Positions 26,290 to 34,067 of a stretch of 64,000 nt of DNA are shown here, piece by piece (the first letter of the stretch is position 1; every line of letters begins with the position of its first letter). The DNA comes from Denitrobaculum tricleocarpae (GTDB taxonomy: Bacteria; Pseudomonadota; Alphaproteobacteria; Kiloniellales; Kiloniellaceae). The notes beneath the pieces were generated by a model. It made no database searches and was not told the origin of the DNA. It saw only the letters and a program-made list of their open reading frames with translations. Where the stretch lies: NCBI RefSeq assembly GCF_007004665.1, contig NZ_ML660052.1, forward strand, positions 620,001 through 684,000, read 5' to 3'. The translations under genes and the position numbers were made by a program.

Positions 26290-27681
26290 TTAAAGCGGCA
26301 GCCGCACGATAACCCGCAATCCTCCTCCCGGGGCGGCATCCAGGCGTAACTCACCGCCGTGGCTGTGGACGACATCACGCGCAATGGTCAGGCCCAATCC
26401 GACGCCGCCGGTTTCCTGATTTCTCGATTGATCGAGCCTGAAGAAGGGTTTGAACACGTCTTTTCTGCGTCCAGCGGGAATGCCCGGTCCGTCGTCATCC
26501 ACGGTGATCTCGACCGCATGGTTGCGTTGACCTGCGCGCACCGAGACATGCTCGCCGTAGCGCTGAGCGTTTGCCAGGAGGTTCGTAAAGCAGCGCCGGG
26601 TTGCCTCCTGCCGAAGCGGCAGAATGATGTCTTCTTCCGTGTGCAGGTCGATGACCCCGCCCTCTCTGCGGGTTTGCGCAACGACGTCGCGCAGCAAGGT
26701 CATGATCTCCGTGGGTTTCGGCTGCTCCGTCCCTTCGCCGCGCGCAAAGGCCAGGTAGCCTTCCACCATGCGTTCCATTTCCGTGATATCGGATTTCAAG
26801 TCTTCGACATCACCGGAGGCTTCGAACATGGCGAGTTGAAGCTTCATGCGCGTGAGCGGTGTCCTCAGATCGTGGCTGACGCCGGACAGCATGTCCGTAC
26901 GCTGCTGAACCTGACGCTTGATCCGCGAGCGCATCTGCAAAAAAGCGGTCGACGCCTGCCTGACTTCCAGGGCGCCCTCCGGTTTGAAGCCTTCTACATC
27001 CCGCCCTTTACCGAAGCTCTCGGCGGCCTGCGCCAGGCGTTGAATCGGGGTTACCTGTTTGCGCATGAAGAAGACGGCAACACCAAAGAGGATGATGGAG
27101 GTTCCGACCATCCACATGATAAAGATGTAGGTGGTCGAGGAGAACAGCCGCTTTCGCGAGACCAGCACGGCCAGCACGCCATCCGGAAGCTGCACGTCGA
27201 TCTTGACCTGCTCCTCCAACGATCTGGTGTCGATCACGAAGGGATAACCGAACCTTTCTTCCAGTGCTTTGTTGAGCTTGCGGTTCAGAATTCCGTAGCC
27301 GGGAGATTTGGCATCCCCGGGCAGGAATGTGCCTTTCTCGAGCGTTACGTCCAGTGCGAGCGAACGTCTCGCCAGGCGGAATACCTGGGCGCGCTGAACA
27401 TCGCTTGAATCACGGTTTACCAACTCGATGACCACGGCAATATCGCCGGCCAGGCCCTGTGAGAGGCGCTTCGTGATCGTGTCGTAATGGCGGTCATAGA
27501 AAATCCAGGTCGAGACCACCTGAAGCAAGACCAGGGGAGAAACGATGATCAACAGCGAGCGGCTAAGAAGCGTGCGCGGGATGAGACGCTTGAAAGCCGA
27601 GGGTTTCGCCGGCCCCGCAGCCTTGGCAGTTGTGCGTTCGCCGGCCAGGGTCTGATCAGCTACGTCTGCTTGTGAGGTCAT
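26290..27681 (-). CDS. EnvZ-type sensor histidine kinase
   Basis: A membrane histidine kinase of the OmpR/EnvZ class (463 aa from ATG 27681). Order of parts: first membrane helix (SRSLLIIVSPLVLLQVVSTW), periplasmic sensor region, second helix (TYIFIMWMVGTSIILFGVAV), HAMP (TPIQRLAQAAESFGKG), H-box GVSHDLRTPLTRMKL, and ATPase N, G1 and G2 boxes ending in GGVGLGLTIARDVV. It probably partners the PetR-like regulator 515 bp upstream, but a repeat element has inserted between the two genes. Signal unknown. Confidence 0.93.
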   Translation of the reverse strand: MTSQADVADQTLAGERTTAKAAGPAKPSAFKRLIPRTLLSRSLLIIVSPLVLLQVVSTWIFYDRHYDTITKRLSQGLAGDIAVVIELVNRDSSDVQRAQVFRLARRSLALDVTLEKGTFLPGDAKSPGYGILNRKLNKALEERFGYPFVIDTRSLEEQVKIDVQLPDGVLAVLVSRKRLFSSTTYIFIMWMVGTSIILFGVAVFFMRKQVTPIQRLAQAAESFGKGRDVEGFKPEGALEVRQASTAFLQMRSRIKRQVQQRTDMLSGVSHDLRTPLTRMKLQLAMFEASGDVEDLKSDITEMERMVEGYLAFARGEGTEQPKPTEIMTLLRDVVAQTRREGGVIDLHTEEDIILPLRQEATRRCFTNLLANAQRYGEHVSVRAGQRNHAVEITVDDDGPGIPAGRRKDVFKPFFRLDQSRNQETGGVGLGLTIARDVVHSHGGELRLDAAPGGGLRVIVRLPL

Positions 27682-27863
27682 TTTCCGTCCAATGCCGTCG
27701 GATAGATACAATTAACCAAGTAGAAGCCTGTAAAGCCGATGCCAAGCGTCAATGTGTCTCTATACCATAGAGTTAGGTCGTTTTTCACGCTCTTGTAGCC
27801 TGCCGTCCAGGGCTCTCTTGGCACCTGGGGCACTTTGACTGCGCGATGTCGCCGGGATGACAT
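27678..27863 (-). CDS. Possible small membrane protein overlapping the kinase start
   Basis: A 61-codon frame whose TGA overlaps the kinase ATG (ATGA). The product has a basic N-terminus and a hydrophobic stretch (TLTLGIGFTGFYLVNCIYP). The overlap looks like translational coupling, but there is no clear Shine-Dalgarno and no recognised homologue. It may be only a leader frame. Confidence 0.25.
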   Translation of the reverse strand: MSSRRHRAVKVPQVPREPWTAGYKSVKNDLTLWYRDTLTLGIGFTGFYLVNCIYPTALDGK

Positions 27864-27881
27864 CCCGAAGCCAGGCGACTT

Positions 27882-28199
27882 CTAGGTTGAGGGCTCCTAT
27901 TCCTTGATGGTCTTGATCGTGTTTTGGCAGGATTTAGGCAGGAGAGGTCTCGAAAGCGGGCCTGAAGGCCCGGTAAGAGGCCTCGACGCCCCTAAGGCCT
28001 GCCAAAACACGACCCCAGAGGGGCGACAAGATTATGAGTTCTGGGAACCACGTTCTGGGAACCAAGTTCTCGACTTCGTCGTGTCATCGGTCCAATTCTG
28101 GCTAAGCACGATGCTATGGCATCGCTCCACTCTTAACTCCTTGCCAGAAAACATAATTTTATCGTCAAGGCCGTCAAGGAATAGGAGTTCCCAACCTAG
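27882..28199. mobile_element. 318-bp MITE-like element with CTAG-tipped terminal inverted repeats
   Basis: The outer ends are a 35-bp inverted repeat (27882-27916 and 28165-28199), matching at 30 of 35 positions and starting CTAGGTTG. Inside is a second, perfect 15-bp inverted repeat (27917-27931/27998-28012) that extends into a long imperfect hairpin capped by GGGCC-TGAA-GGCCC. The right half carries a tandem GTTCTGGGAACCA (28038-28050 and 28052-28064). No transposase is encoded, so any mobility would be in trans. The right tip supplies the TAG stop of the PetR-like gene. A related short copy lies at 33318-33381. Confidence 0.75.
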
Positions 28200-28915
28200 T
28201 CGGGAATGAGGACGTAACCCGTACCCCGGACCGTCTGCAGATATCTCGGATACTTCGGGTCCGACTCGATCTTTCGGCGCAGTCGCGTGACCTGGACGTC
28301 AATGGTCCGGTTGTTCGCATCGACCGGACTCTCCGAGGTCAGAGCTTCCCGGCTGACCGGAACTCCCGGACTGCGTGCGAGCGCTTTTAGAAGCGAAGAT
28401 TCAGCGGCCGTCAGTCGAATGTACTCATCGTCACGCCGAAGTTCCTCGCGCGACAGATCAAAACTGAAATCACCGAAACTGATTTCGCCCGTTATCGCCG
28501 GCGCCGTGCTCTCCACGCGGCGAAGGATCGCATTGATGCGCAAAACAAGCTCGCGCGGCTCAAAGGGTTTCGAGAGATAGTCGTCGGCGCCCAGTTCCAG
28601 CCCGGAAATCCGGTCTCCGGATTCCCCCATGGCGGACAGCAGAAGGATGGGAACCTTATTGGAGCTTCGCAGCCAGGCAGTCAGTTCGAGGCCGTTTTCA
28701 CCCGGCATCATGATGTCCAGCACGATGATGTCGAAGGCAAAGGCCGAGAGCTTGGCCCGCGCATCTTCGGCGTCGCTGGCTGTGGTCACCCGGAACTTCT
28801 GATCGCTGAGATACTTGCGCAGCAGTTCCCGCAGCCGCTTATCGTCGTCGACGACCAGAATATGTGCAGGCTCATCCATCAGTGCGGTGTTTCCACGTGA
28901 GGCAGGATCAGGCAT
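28196..28915 (-). CDS. PetR-like OmpR-family response regulator
   Basis: A receiver domain (ILVVDDDKRLRELLRKYL; phospho-Asp in IIVLDIMMPGENG; Lys in DYLSKPFEPREL) is joined to a winged-helix DNA-binding domain ending in RTIDVQVTRLRRKIESD and TVRGTGYVLIPD. It follows a MarR gene (18 bp apart), as in the petP-petR pair described in Rhodobacter capsulatus. ATG 28915 is chosen after ACGGGAG; GTG 28927 and ATG 28879 are alternatives. Its stop codon TAG lies inside the CTAG tip of the adjacent repeat element. Confidence 0.92.
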   Translation of the reverse strand: MPDPASRGNTALMDEPAHILVVDDDKRLRELLRKYLSDQKFRVTTASDAEDARAKLSAFAFDIIVLDIMMPGENGLELTAWLRSSNKVPILLLSAMGESGDRISGLELGADDYLSKPFEPRELVLRINAILRRVESTAPAITGEISFGDFSFDLSREELRRDDEYIRLTAAESSLLKALARSPGVPVSREALTSESPVDANNRTIDVQVTRLRRKIESDPKYPRYLQTVRGTGYVLIPD

Positions 28916-28932
28916 GGCTCCCGTCACGACGT

Positions 28933-29445
28933 CTAACGTCGCGCGACCGCCGGCTGCAGGGCTTCGACATGGTCGAAGCGCTTGCGGCCATCCTCATCCA
29001 TAAGATTGTAAAGCACAGTGCGGAAACCTGCGACGGCATCCGCGCCTGCGATACGGTAAGCCCGGGCGATCCGCCGACGCTGGTTTTCGATCAGCTCGGA
29101 CTCAAGCTTTTTACCCTTTTTGGTCAACTCCAGCAGCCTTTGCCGCCGGTCTTCGGTACCGGGCTTCTGTTCAATAAAGTCTTCGCGCACTAGCTGGCTG
29201 AGCACACGCGAGAGGCTCTGCTTCGTAATCCGCAGAATGTCCAGCAGCTCGCTCACTGTCATTGAAGGGTGGCGCCCGACGAAATAGATCACACGGTGAT
29301 GTGCGCGGCCAAAGCCGTAGTGCGACAGGATCTGATCGGGCTCTGCCGTGAAATCCCGGTAGGAGAAGAACAGCAGTTCCATTGCCTGACGCAATTCTTC
29401 TTCCCGGAGGAAGAGGGGGTTAGCGCCGCTTTTTACGTCAGCCAT
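28933..29445 (-). CDS. PetP-like MarR family transcriptional regulator
   Basis: A MarR winged-helix protein (about 170 aa from ATG 29445). Core motifs are VIYFVGRHPSMTVSELLDIL, TKQSLSRVLSQLVREDFI and the wing EDRRQRLLELTKKGKKL. Synteny with the response regulator matches the petP-petR arrangement in purple bacteria. A perfect palindrome with 8-bp arms at 29487-29507, in the divergent gap to ilvE, could be its operator. In-frame starts extend upstream to 29505, but that leader runs into the AT-rich promoter region. Confidence 0.9.
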   Translation of the reverse strand: MADVKSGANPLFLREEELRQAMELLFFSYRDFTAEPDQILSHYGFGRAHHRVIYFVGRHPSMTVSELLDILRITKQSLSRVLSQLVREDFIEQKPGTEDRRQRLLELTKKGKKLESELIENQRRRIARAYRIAGADAVAGFRTVLYNLMDEDGRKRFDHVEALQPAVARR

Positions 29446-29486
29446 ATTGACATATATAATTGCTAATGTTACACACTGGTTCGATG

Positions 29487-29507
29487 TTTTGTTAGAAAGT
29501 AACAAAA
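29487..29507. promoter_or_regulatory. Candidate MarR operator in the petP-like/ilvE divergent region
   Basis: TTTTGTTA and TAACAAAA are perfect 8-bp inverted arms separated by five bases (GAAAG). It sits 42 bp before the MarR ATG and 142 bp before ilvE. Size and location fit an autoregulatory MarR site, but binding is inferred. Confidence 0.5.
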
Positions 29508-29648
29508 TGCTTGGATGTTGCGCAAAGATCTAATGATTTTAAGGTGCTTAAGCGGTTAAAGCCAGTCGGTCATCTGCCTGGGCCGCTTCTGTCCAAAACA
29601 ATCAGGTCCATCTCTGCGCGAACAAGAACTTATTAGGGCGGAAACGTA

Positions 29649-30545
29649 ATGTCCATGATCCCTTTCGATGCGCGTGAAGGTGTTATTTGGTTCAACGGTG
29701 AACTGGTGCCCTGGCAGGATGCGAAACTGCACGTTCTGACTCATGGCCTGCACTACGCGAGTGCCGTGTTCGAAGGCGAGCGGTCATACGGCGGGCATGT
29801 CTTCAAGATGACCGAGCATCACGAGCGCCTGCAGGCCTCGGCGGAGCTCTTGGGCTTCTCGCTTCCCTATTCCGTCACGGAGATCGATCGGGCTGCGAAT
29901 GAAGTCTTGAAGGCAAACGGTATCGTTGACGGCTATGTCCGCCCGATCGCCTGGCGCGGCAGCGAGATGATGGGGGTCTCCGCGCAGCACAACCGGATCA
30001 ATGTTGCCGTGGCAGCCTGGGAGTGGCCGGCCTATTTCTCGCCGGAGGCCCGCCTTCAAGGGATCCGCATGACCCTAGCGGATTGGCGCCGGCCTGCGCC
30101 TGACACGGCGCCGACGCGCTCTAAAGCTGCCGGACTTTACATGATCTGCACGCTCTCCAAGCATGCCGCCGAAGCCAAAGGCTTCAACGACGCCCTGATG
30201 CTCGACTACCGCGGACAGATCGCTGAAGCGACCGGAGCGAATATCTTCCTGATTCAAGAGGGAAAGCTTCACACGCCGACCCCGGATTGCTTCCTTGACG
30301 GTATCACGCGGCGTACGGTTATTGATCTTGCCCGTGAGCGCGGTTACGAGGTTATCGAGCGCGCCATCATGCCCGAGGAGCTTGCCAGGACGCAGGAAGT
30401 CTTCCTGACGGGAACCGCTGTCGAAGTGACGCCCGTTTCGGAGATCGATGACTACAAGTTCACGCCTGGAGAGATCACGCGCGATCTTCTGACGGCCTAT
30501 GACGACCTGGTTCGGCAACCCGGGCTGGCGGCTAGCGCCGCCTAA
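29649..30545 (+). CDS. ilvE: Branched-chain amino acid aminotransferase
   Basis: Fold-type IV PLP aminotransferase that interconverts Leu, Ile and Val with their keto acids. LTHGLHYASAVFEGERSY is the N-terminal substrate signature. The PLP lysine is in TRSKAAGLYM (about K159), and the phosphate-cup motif is GQIAEATGANIFL. The LTGTAVEVTPVSEID loop near the C-terminus is typical. Length 298 aa. It is monocistronic and ends at a terminator 40 bp downstream. Confidence 0.95.
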   Translation: MSMIPFDAREGVIWFNGELVPWQDAKLHVLTHGLHYASAVFEGERSYGGHVFKMTEHHERLQASAELLGFSLPYSVTEIDRAANEVLKANGIVDGYVRPIAWRGSEMMGVSAQHNRINVAVAAWEWPAYFSPEARLQGIRMTLADWRRPAPDTAPTRSKAAGLYMICTLSKHAAEAKGFNDALMLDYRGQIAEATGANIFLIQEGKLHTPTPDCFLDGITRRTVIDLARERGYEVIERAIMPEELARTQEVFLTGTAVEVTPVSEIDDYKFTPGEITRDLLTAYDDLVRQPGLAASAA

Positions 30546-30585
30546 AGCCTCTCCGGGGCCTGTCATTTCCCGGGTTCAATAAAGT

Positions 30586-30623
30586 CGGCGCTCTTGCACT
30601 TCGTGTGGGGCGCCGTTTTTTTT
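30586..30623 (+). terminator. Terminator of ilvE
   Basis: An imperfect GC-rich hairpin (GGCG arm at 30587, GCGCC arm at 30610, TTCG-containing loop) followed by eight Ts at 30616-30623. Confidence 0.75.
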
Positions 30624-30637
30624 GGGGGGTTGGGTTG

Positions 30638-31102
30638 TCAGGACCCGTCGGCCTGCTTGCGCCAGCGCGCCGCGGCCTCATCATCACTGTCGCGGGCATC
30701 GACCCACTGACCGCCGTCCGGCGTATCTTCCAGTTTCCAGAAGGGGGCTTTGGTCTTAAGCCAGTCGATCAGGAAATGGCAACTCTCCAGGGCTGCTTCG
30801 CGATGGGGGCTGGCGGTCGCGACCAGGACAATCTGATCGCCGGGTTCCAGCCGTCCGTATCTGTGAATAATCAGGCTGGCATTCAGCGGCCAGCGTTCGA
30901 GAGCCTCGGCCTCAATGCGGCCCAGCATTTTCTCCGTCATGCCGGGGTAGTGTTCCAGCGTCATCGCGCCGATATTTTCGCCAGCCGCCATGTCGCGCAC
31001 CAGCCCAACGAAGCTGGCGACGCCGCCGATGCCATGGTCTCCATCCGAGAGCGCCCGCAATTCGGCGCCGAGGTCAAAGTCTTCGCGCTGAACTCGTATC
31101 AT
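30638..31102 (-). CDS. moaE: Molybdopterin synthase catalytic subunit MoaE
   Basis: The large subunit of molybdopterin synthase, which transfers two sulfurs from thiocarboxylated MoaD to precursor Z. The motifs GGVASFVGLVRD, LEHYPGMTEKMLG, IIHRYGRLEPGDQIVLVATAS and HREAALESCHFLIDWLKTKA (with the active Lys pair nearby) are all present. 154 aa. Clustered with moaD (15 bp gap), moeA and mobB in one minus-strand cofactor operon. Confidence 0.96.
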   Translation of the reverse strand: MIRVQREDFDLGAELRALSDGDHGIGGVASFVGLVRDMAAGENIGAMTLEHYPGMTEKMLGRIEAEALERWPLNASLIIHRYGRLEPGDQIVLVATASPHREAALESCHFLIDWLKTKAPFWKLEDTPDGGQWVDARDSDDEAAARWRKQADGS

Positions 31103-31117
31103 GCCGGTTTCCTCAAA

Positions 31118-31369
31118 CTAGCCTCCCGTCACGGGCGGAAAAAGAGCCACTTCGTCCCCCGCTGTCACCGGATCCGTCATCTCAGCGTATTCCTGATTTA
31201 CGGCAACGCGCAACGCTTCGACGTCGGCGAGGGCGTCTTCGAAAGCCGGTCCGCGTTGTTTGAGCCATGTCAGCAGATCGGCCACGGTCTCGACCTCAGC
31301 CGGCGGCGACACCGTTTCTTCCGAAACGCCCGTCTTGGTTTTTAGCCACGCAAAATAGAGCAGTTTCAT
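31118..31369 (-). CDS. moaD: Molybdopterin synthase sulfur carrier subunit MoaD
   Basis: An 83-residue ubiquitin-fold protein starting MKLLYFAWLKTKTGVSEE and ending in the required Gly-Gly (FPPVTGG), which becomes a thiocarboxylate. The pair with MoaE immediately downstream completes molybdopterin synthase. It overlaps the moeA stop by four bases (ATGA). Confidence 0.96.
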   Translation of the reverse strand: MKLLYFAWLKTKTGVSEETVSPPAEVETVADLLTWLKQRGPAFEDALADVEALRVAVNQEYAEMTDPVTAGDEVALFPPVTGG

Positions 31370-32622
31370 CCAATCACCTCACTGAACGGCAGATAGTCTA
31401 CCAGCATTCCAGGTTCGACCTGCGTAAGATCTTCAGGCAATTCGACCAGGCCCTGAGACTCCACGAGGGACGAGAGAATGCCTGCGCCGTCGCGCGGGAA
31501 TTTTTCGGCTTTCCAGCTGCCATCGCCGTTTGGCCGCAGACTTGCCCGCACCCATTCTCTGCGTTCTTTCTTTTTGCGGTAAGAGAAATCGGCGCGGACG
31601 GGAAAGCTTTGAGGGGAGGTGATATTCCCGCCCATAAGACGCAGGAGCATAGGCCTGACGAAGACCAGATAGGTGACGACCACGGCAACCGGATTGCCCG
31701 GCAGGCCCACGAAGGGGATAGCCCCGATTTGTCCGAGTGCGATCGGGCGGCCCGGCTTGATCGCCAGGCGCCAGGCGTGCATTTTGCCGAGGGTCTCGAC
31801 GGCGTGCTTTACATGATCTTCTTCGCCAACCGAGACGCCGCCGGAGGTGATGACCAAATCATGGTCTTCCGTCGCTTTGTCCAGGGCCGAGATAATGGTC
31901 TCGGCGTTGTCCCGCAGGATTCCGAGGTCCGACACCTCGCAGCCAAGCGACTTCAGAAGGCCGTTCAGGGTGTAGCGGTTTGAGTCATGAATAGCGCCGG
32001 TGACGAGATCCTGACCGGGTTCCCGCAACTCATCGCCGGTCGAAAAAAGCGCGACGCGCAAGGGACGGGAGACCTGCAATTCAGATCGTCCGACGGCTGC
32101 CGCCTGACCCAGGTCTTGTGCCCGTAACCGCTGACCGCTGTGCAGAACTCTGCTCCCGGCACGCACATCCTCGCCTGCATCCCGGCGGTTTGCGCCGCGC
32201 TTGATGCCGGCGGGAATAATAACGTCTCCGTCTTCAAGCGCGCAGTCTTCCTGCATCATGACCGTGTCGGGGCCCTCCGGCATGACTGCGCCGGTAAAGA
32301 TACGCAAGGCCTCACCCCGGAGTGGCGGTTCAACCGGTGTTTGACCCGCAGCCTGTCTGCCGGCAATGCGCAACCGGGTCGGACCTTCAGGTTCTAAGTC
32401 GTCAAAGTAGATCGCGTAACCGTCGACGGCGGAGTTGTCGTGAGGCGGGATGTTTCCAGGGGCGATGATATCTTCACGCAGAACCCGGCCCAGGCAGTTG
32501 CCCGTCGCAAGCGTCTCGGTCGAAGTAACGCACTCCAGTTTCTCTTTCAGCAGTTCCAAGGCCTCATCAGTCCGCATCAAGCGGCCACCATGGGCGAAAC
32601 AGTCGTCTGTTAGCTGTGCCAC
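31366..32622 (-). CDS. moeA: Molybdopterin molybdenumtransferase MoeA
   Basis: Inserts molybdate into adenylylated molybdopterin. A GTG start at 32622, preceded by GGAGG, gives the usual N-terminus VAQLTDDCFAHGG; the frame runs open further upstream, but without homology. Core motifs are DNSAVDGYAI, FTGAVMPEGPDTVMMQED, the TSGGVSVGEEDHVK signature and FVGLPGNPVAV. About 418 aa. Central gene of the moaE-moaD-moeA-mobB set, followed by moaD with a four-base overlap. Confidence 0.95.
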   Translation of the reverse strand: MAQLTDDCFAHGGRLMRTDEALELLKEKLECVTSTETLATGNCLGRVLREDIIAPGNIPPHDNSAVDGYAIYFDDLEPEGPTRLRIAGRQAAGQTPVEPPLRGEALRIFTGAVMPEGPDTVMMQEDCALEDGDVIIPAGIKRGANRRDAGEDVRAGSRVLHSGQRLRAQDLGQAAAVGRSELQVSRPLRVALFSTGDELREPGQDLVTGAIHDSNRYTLNGLLKSLGCEVSDLGILRDNAETIISALDKATEDHDLVITSGGVSVGEEDHVKHAVETLGKMHAWRLAIKPGRPIALGQIGAIPFVGLPGNPVAVVVTYLVFVRPMLLRLMGGNITSPQSFPVRADFSYRKKKERREWVRASLRPNGDGSWKAEKFPRDGAGILSSLVESQGLVELPEDLTQVEPGMLVDYLPFSEVIG

Positions 32623-32685
32623 TACGCCTCCGTCTAGATTGCCTGCGGTTTCCGGCCGCGGCCACAAGGCTGCATATAAGCTGCG

Positions 32686-33189
32686 CTACGCATGTGCCAA
32701 GCCGCAATGCGCAATGATGAAGTCCGCAATCCCGCCGACGTCATTGAGGTCCAGGCCGGGCAGGGGCGTGTCGCCCAGCGCTTGGTCACAGGCAATGGCG
32801 ACCACATGGGGGTCGTCCGGATAGAGCAACGGCTTGCCGACCGCCGGGCGGTGGATCTCGAGCTTCGGATGCGCGGATTTTTTAAAACCTTCGATCAGCA
32901 GAAGGTCCACCGGCGACATCTTGTCGATCAGTTCTTCGACCTTGGGCTCTTCCGCTCCTCGGAGTTCATGCATCAGCGCCCAGCGGTTCCCGGACGATAT
33001 CATCACCTCGCTTGCGCCGGCCTGCCGGTGTTCGTAGGAATCCTTCCCGGGCTTGTCGACGTCAAAGTTATGGTGCGCGTGTTTCAAAGTTGAGACGGAT
33101 ACGCCCCGCGAAACCAGCTCCGGGATCAGTTTGCAGAGCAGAGTGGTTTTGCCGCTGCCGCTCCAACCGGCAAATCCGAACACCTTCAT
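32686..33189 (-). CDS. mobB: Molybdopterin-guanine dinucleotide biosynthesis protein B
   Basis: A P-loop GTPase that assists MobA in making the MGD form of molybdenum cofactor. The motif VFGFAGWSGSGKTTLLCKLI contains Walker A GxxGxGKT, and VSTLKHAHHNFDVDKPGKDS is the family block. 167 aa. Upstream of moeA by 63 bp. MobA is not in the window. An alternative name is MobB-like GTP-binding protein; the family call is certain. Confidence 0.94.
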   Translation of the reverse strand: MKVFGFAGWSGSGKTTLLCKLIPELVSRGVSVSTLKHAHHNFDVDKPGKDSYEHRQAGASEVMISSGNRWALMHELRGAEEPKVEELIDKMSPVDLLLIEGFKKSAHPKLEIHRPAVGKPLLYPDDPHVVAIACDQALGDTPLPGLDLNDVGGIADFIIAHCGLAHA

Positions 33190-33317
33190 TGTCCGGACCT
33201 CCGGCCTGTGGAAGGCGTTTTGAGATCAGCATTGAGGTTCTGCCATTCAGATCCGTGACGGCAGAGGGTTTGTGGTTTTTTTTTGAAGAAATACATAGGA
33301 AGCTCGCGCTGCCGATC

Positions 33318-33381
33318 CCTAGGTTGAGAACTCATATTCTTTGACGGTCTTGACGATAAGATTGTGAGTCCTCAACCTAGG
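33318..33381. repeat. 64-bp palindromic repeat (short form of the CTAG element)
   Basis: The ends are CCTAGGTTGAG...CTCAACCTAGG, a 17-bp stem with a single G·U wobble. The left ~48 bp closely match the right terminal repeat of the 318-bp element at 27882-28199 (including TTGACGG-CTTGACGATAA). The CCTAGG tip overlaps the last codons of pgsA and provides its TAG stop. It could also act as a terminator-like hairpin between pgsA and mobB. Confidence 0.75.
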
Positions 33382-33946
33382 CCTTGGGATGGCTTTTCAT
33401 CATGTGCTTTAGTCCACTTGCCATATAGTCGTAGCCTGTGATCACGGTCAAGGCGCCCGCAATCCAAAGACCCCATTCACCGGCTTGCTGGACCGGCCAG
33501 GACGCAGGGCCGGCGTCGCCGACGATGAGAGTTCCCAGGGCAATCATCTGGATAACCGTTTTCCACTTGGCGAGCTTGCTGACCGGCATGGCAACTTTGA
33601 TTTCCGCCAGATACTCCCGCAATCCCGAGACCAGCAACTCACGGCACATGATAATAATGGCCGGGATGACCACAAGCTCGCTGATGCGTCCGACAGCCGT
33701 GAGCATGATGATGACCGAAGCGATGAGCAGTTTGTCTGCAATCGGATCCAGAAAACGTCCCAGGGAGGACTCATCGTTCATGTTCCGGGCGAGATAGCCG
33801 TCGAGCCAGTCCGTTACGCAGGCAAGGGTGAAGATCCCCCAGGCGATCCAACGGTTGGTCGGTGTGTCGATGTACATCAGCGCGATCATCAGCGGAATCA
33901 AGATGATACGCGACAGTGTCAGAAGATTCGGAAGTGTGGTTAACAT
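33377..33946 (-). CDS. pgsA: CDP-diacylglycerol--glycerol-3-phosphate 3-phosphatidyltransferase
   Basis: A membrane enzyme committing CDP-DAG to phosphatidylglycerol. The protein (189 aa) has the CDP-alcohol phosphotransferase motif (DWLDGYLARNMNDESSLG, then RFLDPIADKLL) within about six hydrophobic helices. The N-terminus LTTLPNLLTLSRIILIPLMI is typical. Lies downstream of uvrC, the usual uvrC-pgsA order, 121 bp apart. Its TAG stop is the tip of the repeat at 33318-33381. Confidence 0.95.
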   Translation of the reverse strand: MLTTLPNLLTLSRIILIPLMIALMYIDTPTNRWIAWGIFTLACVTDWLDGYLARNMNDESSLGRFLDPIADKLLIASVIIMLTAVGRISELVVIPAIIIMCRELLVSGLREYLAEIKVAMPVSKLAKWKTVIQMIALGTLIVGDAGPASWPVQQAGEWGLWIAGALTVITGYDYMASGLKHMMKSHPKA

Positions 33947-34067
33947 CGACGTAGTGCAATCCTGCTCGTATTGGGTATCCCATCATGGGTATTCTCGGCC
34001 CCAACGCACCGAATAACAATTCGACCTTGCCTAAGCTAAACGCCTAGTGCTTGAGACTAAAGAGTAA

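Noticed and set aside
26359..27408. 349-codon frame antisense to the sensor kinase
   Set aside because: Shadow ORF; the kinase has all its motifs on the minus strand.
28038..28064. LexA-type box in the repeat element
   Set aside because: The GTTC/GAAC repeats have 10-base rather than 7-base spacing, so they are better read as a tandem repeat.
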